Positions 34,564 to 42,514 are shown, counted from the first letter of the stretch. The stretch is 64,000 bases of DNA from Bacillota bacterium (GCA_023388515.1 JAEWGD010000006.1:226822-290821); one strand, 5' to 3'. Notes: a model not told the origin generated them from the letters alone. Made by a program: numbers and translations.

Positions 34564-35652
34564 GTGAATACTAAAATTATTGAATTATTTAAAACCTGTA
34601 CGATGCTTTTTATCATTATTATATTAATGTTTGCAAGCATTCTGTATATTGATGATGTTAAAATTGCGGCATCAATCTCAATTAGTAACTGCTTAACATT
34701 AATTATTCCGTCAATGTATAGCTTTATGATTATTGCTTGTTTTATATTAAAATCAAATCTACATACCATTATAGGTAAGCCTTTTAAATTTATTGCTAAA
34801 TATTTATTCAAAATCTCATCAGATGAGTTTTCTGTATTTTTAATCAGTATTTTTGCAGGTTATCCCGTTGGTGTAAAAATGATTTACGAATTAGAGTCAA
34901 ATAATTTAATATCAAAAAAACGTGCTGAAAACCTTTCTTGCTATTGCTATGCAAGTGGTCCGGCATTCATTGTTGGAACAGTCGCTACAACATTATATGG
35001 AAGTATTAAAGTGGGTATGGCGATTTTTTTATCAATCACTATATCAAATATAATTACAGGATTAATCATTGGTTTTATGAGCAAAGAAAAGATAACTATA
35101 TCAAATAATAGCAAAGCAAAAATTAATTTAAATATCAATACCTTTGTAAGCTCTGTTGAATCAGCAGCAAAATCCCTCTTTGAAGTCTGCATCATGATAC
35201 TAATGTTTTCAGTGTTTTATGTAATAGTATCTAAAGTCGGGATTATAGCTTATATTTCAGAAAATATAAGCAAACTGTTTAATATAAATACTGATACCTC
35301 CAGTCAAATAGTTGCATCATTTTTTGAGATAAGTAATATTAGTTCTTTTGATGTTAATAATTATTTTAATTTGCCAATCATTACAGGATTGTTGTCATTC
35401 GGCGGTCTATGTGTTATAATGCAAATTGTAGCCATAAGTCATGGTAAAATTAATATTAAAAAGATTCTATTAGCAAGGATATTTTCATCTGTTACTTCTG
35501 CTGTGATATGTAAGATTATAATTCATAAGTTTTTTGCAAATGCTACAATTAATACTTATCTTAATACTCAGGTTAAATCTAGTAAACATTCAATTATACC
35601 TTCTCTCGCACTATTAATAATGACCATAATTTTACTTTCAAAAAATGACTAG
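34564..35652 (+). CDS. ylbJ: YlbJ-like sporulation integral membrane protein (Gate domains)
   Basis: 362 residues with about nine hydrophobic segments. Nucleoside-recognition/Gate motifs are clear: IFAGYPVGVKMIYELE and CYASGPAFIVGTVATTLYG. In Bacillus YlbJ is a sigma-E membrane protein needed for spore cortex formation. GTG start with a perfect AGGAGG 6 nt upstream. Confidence 0.85.
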   Translation: MNTKIIELFKTCTMLFIIIILMFASILYIDDVKIAASISISNCLTLIIPSMYSFMIIACFILKSNLHTIIGKPFKFIAKYLFKISSDEFSVFLISIFAGYPVGVKMIYELESNNLISKKRAENLSCYCYASGPAFIVGTVATTLYGSIKVGMAIFLSITISNIITGLIIGFMSKEKITISNNSKAKINLNINTFVSSVESAAKSLFEVCIMILMFSVFYVIVSKVGIIAYISENISKLFNINTDTSSQIVASFFEISNISSFDVNNYFNLPIITGLLSFGGLCVIMQIVAISHGKINIKKILLARIFSSVTSAVICKIIIHKFFANATINTYLNTQVKSSKHSIIPSLALLIMTIILLSKND

Positions 35653-35715
35653 ACAAACCAAATTTAAAGTGATATAATAAATAGTGAAAAATAATAATCA
35701 AAGGAGCGAAAATAT

Positions 35716-35982
35716 ATGGCTATCTTCAATAAGTCAGCCAGGCTTTTTAATAAAGATATTCCACCTAAATGTTCTTATTGTATTTTTGGCGTTAAAAGCA
35801 GAGAAGGAAATAATATTCTTTGCGAAAAACGTGGAGTTGTTGATATGAATTATTCTTGTAGTAAGTATGTTTATTCTCCACTAAAAAGAATTCCTGTTAA
35901 GCAGCTGAATATACATGGTGCCTTTGATGATGAAGATGAAAATAATGAGGATACTACTATTGAAGAACTTCCTAAAAAATAA
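35716..35982 (+). CDS. Small four-cysteine protein, unknown function
   Basis: 88 residues. CxxC (CSYC, near residue 19) plus two later Cys (CEKRG, CSKYV) make a possible zinc-binding site; the C-terminus is acidic (DDEDENNEDTTIEE). No signal peptide. AAAGGAG before the ATG, terminator directly after the stop. It follows the ylbJ-like gene by 63 nt and may be read from its own promoter. Confidence 0.65.
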   Translation: MAIFNKSARLFNKDIPPKCSYCIFGVKSREGNNILCEKRGVVDMNYSCSKYVYSPLKRIPVKQLNIHGAFDDEDENNEDTTIEELPKK

Positions 35983-35986
35983 TTAT

Positions 35987-36025
35987 TGAAGCTATCAACA
36001 TTTCTATAAAATGTTGATAGCTTCA
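35987..36025 (+). terminator. Terminator after the small Cys protein
   Basis: Perfect 17-bp stem (35987-36003 with 36009-36025), 5-nt loop, then TTTGTTGTG. Confidence 0.85.
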
Positions 36026-36097
36026 TTTGTTGTGTATTGATTTTGGGTTTTATCTTAATATAATAACTAAAGAATACGATTTATTGCTAGTGTATAT

Positions 36098-36139
36098 AAA
36101 AACAGCTAAGTGGTTAATATTAAACTACTTAGCTGTTTT
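36098..36139 (-). terminator. Terminator of amt-glnK
   Basis: Stem AAAACAGCTAAGT / ACTTAGCTGTTTT with extension towards the loop; on the minus strand it is followed by TTTTTATATA. Lies 43 nt after the glnK stop. Confidence 0.8.
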
Positions 36140-36182
36140 ATAGTTTGGGGTACATATTGTGAGAACTCATTCAATGATTACT

Positions 36183-36524
36183 TTATTTTAATGCTGCATC
36201 GCCTCTTTCTTTTGTTCGTATTCTAACAGCATCTAAGACATCTTGAACGAATATTTTTCCATCTCCGACTTCCCCTGTTTGAGAAATTGTACATATTTTA
36301 TCAATAACTTCTTCTAATTGTTCATCAAGTATAACTATTTCAATTTTGATTTTAGGAATAAAATTAACATCTATTTCTGAACCCCTTACATAGTTTTTCC
36401 ATCCTTTTTGTTTACCACAACCCATTATTTCGCTGACACTTAATCCACTAATATGCATTGAAGTTAAAATTTCTTTTATATCTTCAAGGTTTTCAGGCCT
36501 TATAAATGTTTCAACTTTTTTCAT
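36183..36524 (-). CDS. glnK: PII nitrogen regulatory protein (GlnK/GlnB type)
   Basis: 113 residues, usual length. It binds ATP/ADP and 2-oxoglutarate and gates AmtB. PII hallmarks: KKVETFIRPENLEDIKEIL, GCGKQKG, IPKIKIEIVI and GDGKIFV. In the T-loop the uridylylated Tyr51 is replaced by Ile (RGSEIDVNF), so covalent UMP control of the enterobacterial kind is not possible. It follows amt in one operon, the standard pairing. AAAGGAG before the ATG. Confidence 0.95.
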   Translation of the reverse strand: MKKVETFIRPENLEDIKEILTSMHISGLSVSEIMGCGKQKGWKNYVRGSEIDVNFIPKIKIEIVILDEQLEEVIDKICTISQTGEVGDGKIFVQDVLDAVRIRTKERGDAALK

Positions 36525-36562
36525 GTACTTACTCCTTTAAAATTAAAATTTCAGCATTAGAA

Positions 36563-37813
36563 CTAATGATCCATGCCTTGAAATGCAGGATATGCGGATT
36601 CACCATGCTCTGAAGCATCAAGACCAATGTCTTCATCTCTTGATGATACTCTGATGTTTTTAGTGAAAAGTTTAGCAACTCCAATAGCAACTAATGTACC
36701 TATAACAGCTATTACCACTGTAATCAATATAGATAAAAGCTGACGTGAGAACAAACCGAATTCACCATAGATTAACCCATCCCATTTGGCAGCAGAATTT
36801 ATTGAAGTTTTGGCAAATATACCTGTTGCAATACATCCCCAAATACCACCAATTCCGTGACATCCAAATGCATCAAGGGCATCATCAAATCCCAATTTAG
36901 GTTTTATAACTGATATGAAAAAGTAACAAATAGGACTTACTAATGCACCGATAATGATTGCTGACCAAATTGGAACAAATCCAGCACCAGGAGTTATTGC
37001 TACAAGACCAATAACAAGTCCTGTTGAAGCACCTACTAATGTAGGCTTTCCATTTAGCAATTTTTCAATTAACAGCCAAGAAAGCATCGCAGCAGCAGCT
37101 GACGTGTTTGTTGTCATAAATGCATGTACAGCTAGTTCATTGGCTGCACCAGCACTTCCTGCATTAAATCCGAACCATCCAAACCATAAAAGAGCTGCTC
37201 CGAGCAAAACAAAAGGTACATTATGTGGATGATATGTAGCTTTACCGTGATTTTTACGTTTGCCGAGAACCAATGCAAGCACTAGAGCACTGACACCTGA
37301 GCTTATGTGTACTACATTTCCTCCTGCAAAGTCAATTGAACCAAGTTTTTGAAGAAGTCCTCCGCCCCAAACCATGTGAGCGAGTGGATAATAAACAATA
37401 ATAGACCAAATGGCTACAAATATAAACATTGATGAAAAACGCATTCTCTCAGCCACTGCACCTGTAATTAAAGCTGGAGTAATAATTGCGAACATCATTT
37501 GAAATATAGCAAAGCATAGGTTGGGAATTGTTGGTGCAAATGGTCCAGCCTCAGCACCAACGCCTGAAAGACCAAACAATTCTAAGTTTCCAATAACACC
37601 AGCAAAGTCACCACTAAATGATAGTGAGAATCCAATTAATACCCACAGAATTGAGGCAAGCCCCATAATAGAAACTGAAGATATCATTGTGTTAATTGTA
37701 TTTTTACGTTTTACCAGACCCCCATAAAAAAACGCCAATCCGGGAGTCATCAACAGTACAAGAGAAGATGACGTTAACATCCAAGAAATATCACCTGAAT
37801 TTAAAACATTCAT
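36563..37813 (-). CDS. amt: Ammonium transporter
   Basis: 416 residues, eleven predicted membrane helices. Channel residues: FYGGLVKRKN, WGGGLLQKLGSIDFAGGNVVHISSG (twin-His first His, Asp), NAGSAGAANELAVHAFMTTNTSAAAAM and DALDAFGCHGIGGIWG (second His). ATG at 37813 has AGGAG 8 nt upstream; an in-frame GTG at 37822 overlaps that site. Preceded by a promoter and a leader hairpin; glnK lies 38 nt downstream. Confidence 0.96.
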   Translation of the reverse strand: MNVLNSGDISWMLTSSSLVLLMTPGLAFFYGGLVKRKNTINTMISSVSIMGLASILWVLIGFSLSFSGDFAGVIGNLELFGLSGVGAEAGPFAPTIPNLCFAIFQMMFAIITPALITGAVAERMRFSSMFIFVAIWSIIVYYPLAHMVWGGGLLQKLGSIDFAGGNVVHISSGVSALVLALVLGKRKNHGKATYHPHNVPFVLLGAALLWFGWFGFNAGSAGAANELAVHAFMTTNTSAAAAMLSWLLIEKLLNGKPTLVGASTGLVIGLVAITPGAGFVPIWSAIIIGALVSPICYFFISVIKPKLGFDDALDAFGCHGIGGIWGCIATGIFAKTSINSAAKWDGLIYGEFGLFSRQLLSILITVVIAVIGTLVAIGVAKLFTKNIRVSSRDEDIGLDASEHGESAYPAFQGMDH

Positions 37814-37921
37814 AGCACACACTCCTAAGTGATGAAATACTATTCATTTTTTAATTATATAAACATTATTTTTCATTTTACAGCCATTAGCCGGCGATAA
37901 TTTTTGTAATATGAAAAAATA

Positions 37922-37972
37922 AAAGAGGCTGTTGTCTAATATGTTAAAAACATACTGGACAGCAGCCTCTTT
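37922..37972 (-). terminator. Leader terminator/attenuator upstream of amt
   Basis: On the minus strand a long hairpin (37963-37972 with 37922-37931, plus inner stems) is followed by TTTTATTTTTT. It lies between the amt promoter (38008-38036) and the amt ATG, with no upstream minus-strand gene to end, so it most likely controls amt. An alternative small hairpin, CAGC-AAAGAG-GCTG (37963-37976), would use the terminator's proximal arm and has an A1/G4 hexaloop as in ANTAR-bound RNAs. Confidence 0.65.
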
Positions 37973-38007
37973 GCTGTTTATATTATCATTTAAATGAATG
38001 CAAATAC

Positions 38008-38036
38008 AGTATATCATATTTTTTTTGAAAAATCAA
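38008..38036 (-). promoter_or_regulatory. Promoter of amt-glnK
   Basis: Minus strand TTGATT (38031-38036), 17-bp spacer, TATACT (38008-38013). Leader of about 185 nt containing the hairpin above. The rest of the 490-nt gap to pyrB shows only AT-rich sequence and the pyrB promoter. Confidence 0.7.
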
Positions 38037-38238
38037 TGACTTATAAAAGTTTCATGAAACTAAACTATAGGATAAGCATTTTGTTCGTAATATTTATATA
38101 AATTAACTGTAAATTCACAAATAAAAATTTAAAAATTATTACACTCATTAGCGAATTTCTTAAAAACAATAAGCTTCATGATATTGGCTGATTCGTGTTA
38201 ATTCATTATATGTAAATATTATTTATTTTGAAAAAATG

Positions 38239-38267
38239 TTGATTTATAATGAAAATAAGTGTATAAT
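38239..38267 (+). promoter_or_regulatory. Promoter of pyrB
   Basis: TTGATT (38239-38244), 17-bp spacer, TATAAT (38262-38267). The 5' leader is only about 32 nt, too short for a PyrR-type attenuator. Confidence 0.75.
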
Positions 38268-38305
38268 AATATAGTTTAGAATGAACTTTTACTTGGAGGT
38301 AAAAT

Positions 38306-39385
38306 ATGAGCAAAGACTTTCAACATCTAATTGATTTGAATGATTATCCTGTTTCATGGTGGAATAAAATTATTGAGCTAGGACACGACATTAAAAACAA
38401 TCAGCAAAAGTATTCTGATTTATGTAAGGGTAAAATTATGGCTACATTATTTTATGAGCCATCAACAAGAACGCAGATGTCTTTCCAAACTGCTATGATA
38501 AGACTTGGTGGCAATATTATAGGCTTTGATAATCCCACAACTTCCTCTGTTTCTAAAGGAGAAAGTTTAAAGGATACTACAAAGGTTATTAGCAGTTATG
38601 CTGATGTTTTGATTATTCGTCATCCATGTGAAGGTGCGTCTAAGGCTGCATCTTTAACGAGCGATTGCCCTGTTGTTAATGCTGGTGATGGAGGGCATTT
38701 GCATCCAACGCAAACGCTAACTGATTTGCTAACGCTTATGGAGGAAAAAGGTAGGCTTGATAACCTTACAGTTGGCTTATGTGGTGATTTAAAAAATGGA
38801 AGAACGGTTCATTCTCTTTGTAAAGCATTGTCATGTTACCCTAATAACCAATTTGTATTTATATCAACAGAGGATTTAAAGCTACCTGCTTATATTAAGG
38901 ATGTACTTACTGTGAATAATTGTAAGTTTACTGAGGTTTCTTCGCTTGATGAATCTATTTCAAACCTTGATGTTTTATATATGACGAGAATTCAAAAAGA
39001 ACGTTTTTCATCTGAGGAAGAATATTTAGCAGAGAAAGATACATATATACTTGATAGAAAAAAAATGCTTAATGCTTCTAGGGATATGATTGTTCTTCAT
39101 CCATTGCCAAGAGTTGAGGAAATTTCTGTTGAAGTTGATGATGATGAGCGAGCATTATATTTTAAACAGGCTGAATATGGTGTTTACATTAGAATGGCTT
39201 TGATTGCAACAATTCTCAATGCAAAAACAATTTTACCTAATCTAATTGGACAAACATATATAGGGGTAGTTTGCACTAATTCTAAATGTATAACAAACTG
39301 TGAGCATTATCTTCCTAAGAGCTTTCGTGGAATAGGCGATATTGTTGAATGTGAATACTGTGATGAGAGAGTTTTGCTAAGATAA
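38306..39385 (+). CDS. pyrB: Aspartate carbamoyltransferase fused to a PyrI-like zinc module
   Basis: 359 residues. The first 310 or so are the PyrB catalytic chain, which makes carbamoyl-aspartate for pyrimidine synthesis: FYEPSTRTQMSFQTAM (carbamoyl-phosphate loop), the SSVSKGESLKDT 80s loop, GDGGHLHPTQTLTDLLT and LHPLPRVEEI (240s-type loop). The extra 45 residues contain CTNSKC...CEYC, i.e. Cx4C and Cx2C about 20 residues apart, the zinc pattern of the PyrI regulatory chain, but the nucleotide-binding allosteric domain of PyrI is missing. CTTGGAGG precedes the ATG. No separate pyrI is in the window. Confidence 0.93.
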   Translation: MSKDFQHLIDLNDYPVSWWNKIIELGHDIKNNQQKYSDLCKGKIMATLFYEPSTRTQMSFQTAMIRLGGNIIGFDNPTTSSVSKGESLKDTTKVISSYADVLIIRHPCEGASKAASLTSDCPVVNAGDGGHLHPTQTLTDLLTLMEEKGRLDNLTVGLCGDLKNGRTVHSLCKALSCYPNNQFVFISTEDLKLPAYIKDVLTVNNCKFTEVSSLDESISNLDVLYMTRIQKERFSSEEEYLAEKDTYILDRKKMLNASRDMIVLHPLPRVEEISVEVDDDERALYFKQAEYGVYIRMALIATILNAKTILPNLIGQTYIGVVCTNSKCITNCEHYLPKSFRGIGDIVECEYCDERVLLR

Positions 39386-39444
39386 AGGTACTTAATATTG
39401 TAAACTATATAGATAAATATTTATTCGTTTAATATTCAGATTGT

Positions 39445-39473
39445 AAAAAAGTCACCATTAGGGTGACTTTTTT
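39445..39473. terminator. Bidirectional terminator between pyrB and bofA
   Basis: Stem AAAAAAGTCACC / GGTGACTTTTTT with a 5-nt loop; T-runs on both strands serve converging pyrB and bofA. Confidence 0.9.
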
Positions 39474-39504
39474 CATAAATATATTAAAAGCAAATTTAGA
39501 GTTC

Positions 39505-39759
39505 TTAGAAAAATTTATTTATAATAAGCATCATAATTACTCCTGGCACACCTAAAACCAATGCTGTCATAGTATTAAATAGATTAAGATTAGGCTGATA
39601 CCCTAATCCACCTCCAAAATAATGAAGCAATAGTAATGCCGATACTCCTGTAACCATTCCAAAAAATGTTGATTTTAAAGAATGTTTTCTTTTAGCATAA
39701 AAAACAAGCATTATAATTCCTACCAAAGCCCATACTGCCCAAAACATTATTTCGTCCAT
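39505..39759 (-). CDS. bofA: BofA-like pro-sigma-K processing inhibitor
   Basis: 84 residues with two or three hydrophobic segments and the BofA-type C-terminus FNTMTALVLGVPGVIMMLIINKFF. In Bacillus BofA holds SpoIVFB inactive until forespore signalling. Its GAGGTG ribosome site lies inside the end of the upstream DUF2508 gene (2-nt gap), matching the yaaL-bofA order of Bacillus. Confidence 0.85.
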   Translation of the reverse strand: MDEIMFWAVWALVGIIMLVFYAKRKHSLKSTFFGMVTGVSALLLLHYFGGGLGYQPNLNLFNTMTALVLGVPGVIMMLIINKFF

Positions 39760-39761
39760 TT

Positions 39762-40049
39762 TTACACCTCATTGTCCCATTTTACAAATATACACTTTCT
39801 GTCTAATTTAATATCATTATCTTTAGCAATCCTAACTAGATAATTGTATCTTGAATGCAATGCTAACTCCTCATATATAATCGACTCAATTAAATCATCG
39901 TCATTAGCAAGTCCATATTTAATTTTTAATACCGTCCTCTTATGACAAATATTTTGTATATCTCTCACTATTTTTTTTGAGAATTCTGTACGCTTTGCCA
40001 TCTCAGCTTTTATTGCAGGTTTTGCGGCAAGCATTTTTATTATACTCAT
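39762..40049 (-). CDS. yaaL: DUF2508 (YaaL-like) protein
   Basis: 95 residues, helical and basic. The central LIESIIYEELALHSRYNYLVRIAKDNDI is typical of the YaaL/DUF2508 family, which precedes bofA in Bacillus. Function unknown. GGGGTG before the ATG. Confidence 0.75.
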   Translation of the reverse strand: MSIIKMLAAKPAIKAEMAKRTEFSKKIVRDIQNICHKRTVLKIKYGLANDDDLIESIIYEELALHSRYNYLVRIAKDNDIKLDRKCIFVKWDNEV

Positions 40050-40184
40050 TTGTTACACCCCTTGATTATAAAAGATTTGCTTAATGCATATCTAAATTTA
40101 ATTATATGGTGTAATATTGGCATTAATTACATTATTATTCAGTAATCAATATAATTATATAGGTTAAATACTTAAATTATACCA

Positions 40185-40910
40185 TTAAATCAAAATATAT
40201 CCCAATGCTAACAAAAGTTTTATATCTACGCCTTCTTTTGCTAACAAGAAAATCAATCCTAATATTATTATTTTTTCACTATCAATTTTGCCCTGAGAAT
40301 CATATAAAATATTATTTAACACTCCATTAAAAAGATTTCCGATTGATGCAGGAGGCTCTTTTTCTTCTTTTTCTTCTTTTTCTTCTTCTTTATATTTATT
40401 CTGCATATCTCCTGTATTATTATAAGGAGAAGATTTACCATGTGCAGAGCCATTATAAAAGCCATGATTATCAGGTGATTTATGATTTGATGTTCTGTTA
40501 TGGTTGTTATTATCAAATTGGCTCTTAGCTGTTTCAGTATTAGAATTATTTATATTCGCACTACTTTTTTTATTGAAATAGCTAAATGGATTTGAGTTAT
40601 TATTATGACGTGTTGACTCTGTTTGCCTATTTTGGTTTTGTGTGCTTGAATTATTAAAATTAAATGATGAATTCATTGGTCTGTTTTCATTTTGTGTTCC
40701 TGTATTGCGGGAATTATTCTGTGAATTTGGTTGCCTATTTTGGTTTTGTGTGCTTGAATTATTAAAATTAAATGATGAATTCATTGGTCTGTTTTCATTT
40801 TGTGTTCCTGTATTATTATAACTATTATTTGACTTTCTTTGCATTTCTTTAGTACGTCTAATAGCATCTTGACGCATATTATTTATTTCAAATTGATTGT
40901 AAACTGCCAT
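40185..40910 (-). CDS. Asn/Ser-rich repeat protein with conserved-looking hydrophobic tail
   Basis: 241 residues. Short basic N-terminus; a long low-complexity region rich in Asn, Ser, Gln and Arg with two near-identical 36-residue units (about 33-68 and 69-104, TGTQNENRPMNSSFNFNN...); an acidic Glu/Lys run (KEEEKEEKEEKE); then a structured tail (DSEKIIILGLIFLLAKEGVDIKLLLALGYILI) that is hydrophobic. I have no family name. A GAGGAGG site precedes the ATG. The tail suggests membrane or coat association; the location next to bofA/yaaL suggests sporulation. Confidence 0.7.
   Translation of the reverse strand: MAVYNQFEINNMRQDAIRRTKEMQRKSNNSYNNTGTQNENRPMNSSFNFNNSSTQNQNRQPNSQNNSRNTGTQNENRPMNSSFNFNNSSTQNQNRQTESTRHNNNSNPFSYFNKKSSANINNSNTETAKSQFDNNNHNRTSNHKSPDNHGFYNGSAHGKSSPYNNTGDMQNKYKEEEKEEKEEKEPPASIGNLFNGVLNNILYDSQGKIDSEKIIILGLIFLLAKEGVDIKLLLALGYILI
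40623..40814. repeat. Two 84-bp perfect direct repeats (108-bp period) inside the Asn-rich gene
   Basis: 40623-40706 and 40731-40814 are identical over 84 bp. The 108-bp period equals 36 codons, so recombination between copies would keep the frame. Confidence 0.85.
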
Positions 40911-40952
40911 AATTAACCTCCTCTGCTATAACACTATAAACTGTCAATTGTT

Positions 40953-40996
40953 ATTATAGCAAGTTCCTCTTGTTATCTTAAGGAACTTGCTATAAT
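40953..40996 (-). terminator. Long hairpin between two small minus-strand genes
   Basis: Perfect 16-bp stem (40953-40968 with 40981-40996), 12-nt loop. The tail on either strand is not a clear U-run, so it may be a weak terminator or an mRNA stability element downstream of the 41077-41478 gene. Confidence 0.55.
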
Positions 40997-41076
40997 ACTA
41001 ATTCAAAATAAAAACAATTGTTTCTATTCAAATATTTTTTATTTGCCTACATAAGCAAGTTGAATTAGCACAGTAG

Positions 41077-41478
41077 TTAAAACATATCTTTAAGCATACC
41101 ACTTTCTTTAACAACAGTCCAAACTGCAAATAACTTCATCATTTTAACAGCTTTATCTACCTTTTCTTGCTTTTCTTCTTTTAATAATGGCTTTAACGCA
41201 AGCAATAACTGGGTATTTTTATCGCCTTGCGGACTACTATTAAATAATGCAGCTAGCTTTAATAACATTCCTATATCAAAGCCAAGACCATCATCATTGC
41301 TTTCGCTATTATTTTCATCTTTAAAAGAAGATGTATTATCTCCATCATTTTGTGCATATTCTTCTGATTCATCGCCGCTATCATTAGGGGACATTATCAT
41401 GTCTGCCAAATCTTTTATTTGTTTTAAACTTTCCTCGTCGGACAGCATCCCCTGTATTTTACTCATCATATCTTCCAT
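41077..41478 (-). CDS. Small acidic protein, unknown function
   Basis: 133 residues. N-terminal helix (MMSKIQGMLSDEESLKQIKDLADMI), an acidic Asp/Glu/Asn/Ser linker, and a helical C-terminus (NTQLLLALKPLLKEEKQEKVDKAVKMMKLFAVW). I recall similar C-termini in unnamed clostridial proteins but cannot name a family. GGGGAG precedes the ATG. It is 53 nt downstream of a similar small gene on the same strand. Confidence 0.65.
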   Translation of the reverse strand: MEDMMSKIQGMLSDEESLKQIKDLADMIMSPNDSGDESEEYAQNDGDNTSSFKDENNSESNDDGLGFDIGMLLKLAALFNSSPQGDKNTQLLLALKPLLKEEKQEKVDKAVKMMKLFAVWTVVKESGMLKDMF

Positions 41479-41530
41479 TGAAATACTCCCCAGACTATTC
41501 TTTTATTTCTTACGAAAGTTGATATTTGGA

Positions 41531-41779
41531 TTACTTTCCACCCATTAGCTTCTTGTAAATTGACTGTGCTTGTTCTGACGACATAATTTGTTCAGCAAGC
41601 TTTGGATTGTTCATAACTTTTTTGAATTTTTCTGCATCATTTGCATTCATATTGTTTAATGCACCATCAAACTTTCCCTGTTCCAATTGAGCTTTCAAGG
41701 TATTAGGATCCATATTAAGCTTTTTACCGACTATATTTAGCATACCATCAAGATTTTTTGAGTTAATATTCTTATTCAT
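41531..41779 (-). CDS. Small helical protein, unknown function
   Basis: 82 residues, mostly helical and Asn/Lys-rich (NMNANDAEKFKKVMNNPKLAEQIMSSEQAQSIYKKLMGGK). No signal peptide or membrane segment. GAGAGG precedes the ATG. It heads a three-gene minus-strand set with 41077-41478 and 40185-40910; the repeated short-helix pattern LAEQIMSS resembles the N-terminal helix of the next gene. Confidence 0.6.
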   Translation of the reverse strand: MNKNINSKNLDGMLNIVGKKLNMDPNTLKAQLEQGKFDGALNNMNANDAEKFKKVMNNPKLAEQIMSSEQAQSIYKKLMGGK

Positions 41780-41808
41780 ATTTGTTGCCTCTCATTCTTG
41801 TTATTATT

Positions 41809-41830
41809 TTTTAACACCAAACTGTTAAAA
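41809..41830. promoter_or_regulatory. Inverted repeat between divergent genes
   Basis: TTTTAACA-CCAAAC-TGTTAAAA: 8-bp arms with 6-nt spacer, between the divergent small helical gene and the phosphodiesterase gene, upstream of the latter's -35 box. Possible operator. Confidence 0.4.
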
Positions 41831-41845
41831 CAAGACGTTTTGTAC

Positions 41846-41874
41846 TTGTATTTACTCCATATTTATGTTATAAT
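41846..41874 (+). promoter_or_regulatory. Promoter of the phosphodiesterase gene
   Basis: TTGTAT (41846-41851), 17-bp spacer, TATAAT (41869-41874), about 32 nt before the ATG. Confidence 0.65.
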
Positions 41875-41906
41875 TTTTTGAAATAGAAGTATATGGAGTT
41901 ATATAT

Positions 41907-42389
41907 ATGAGAATAGTTCTGATGTCCGACTCACATGGAAATTATATTGCATTAAATAATATAGTGAAAAGAAACCTCACTGCCGACCTTTTTGTTCATC
42001 TAGGTGATGGTGAAAAAGAACTTGACAGAATTGCTTTAGAATATCCACATTTGCAATTTTACCATGTAAAAGGTAACTGTGATTTCGCCAGCTTTAGTCA
42101 ATCAGTCTTAATACTTCCACTGGAAAACTCACATAAGCTTATTGCTACTCATGGACACGAATTTGATGTGAGATATTCACTCGACAGGCTGAAAAAGCTT
42201 GCTATTGAAAATAATGCGGATATAATTGCTTTTGGGCATACACATGTCCGTTATACCAACTACGATGACGGATTGTATGTAATCAATCCAGGAAGTGCAT
42301 CGAGCCCTAGAGATGGTAAAAGCCCATCATACGCTTTTATTGATATAACTACGGCAGGCGTTGTTACCAATATCGTTTCACTGATATAA
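41907..42389 (+). CDS. YfcE/MJ0936-type metallophosphoesterase
   Basis: 160-residue phosphodiesterase of the calcineurin-like superfamily. All metal-binding blocks are present: SDSHGN, HLGDGEKEL, GNCD, ATHGHEF and FGHTHV. Cyclic nucleotide or generic phosphodiester substrates are typical of the family; the physiological one is unknown. GGAG precedes the ATG. Confidence 0.9.
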   Translation: MRIVLMSDSHGNYIALNNIVKRNLTADLFVHLGDGEKELDRIALEYPHLQFYHVKGNCDFASFSQSVLILPLENSHKLIATHGHEFDVRYSLDRLKKLAIENNADIIAFGHTHVRYTNYDDGLYVINPGSASSPRDGKSPSYAFIDITTAGVVTNIVSLI

Positions 42390-42514
42390 ATTTGCCTTGT
42401 TAGCTTATATGGTGTTCCCTATTATATTATGCATTTATTTCAATTTGGTTCATAGGAATGATATAGTTAATTTTATAATTCTAACTAATCTCATAATTTC
42501 ACGGAGGTAACCTA

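Noticed and set aside
38239..38305. PyrR attenuator before pyrB
   Set aside because: The leader after the promoter is only about 32 nt, with no terminator or anti-terminator.
40316..40528. Lys-run and Leu-run open frames on both strands
   Set aside because: Produced by the TTTTTCTTC microsatellite inside the Asn-rich gene; no ribosome sites.
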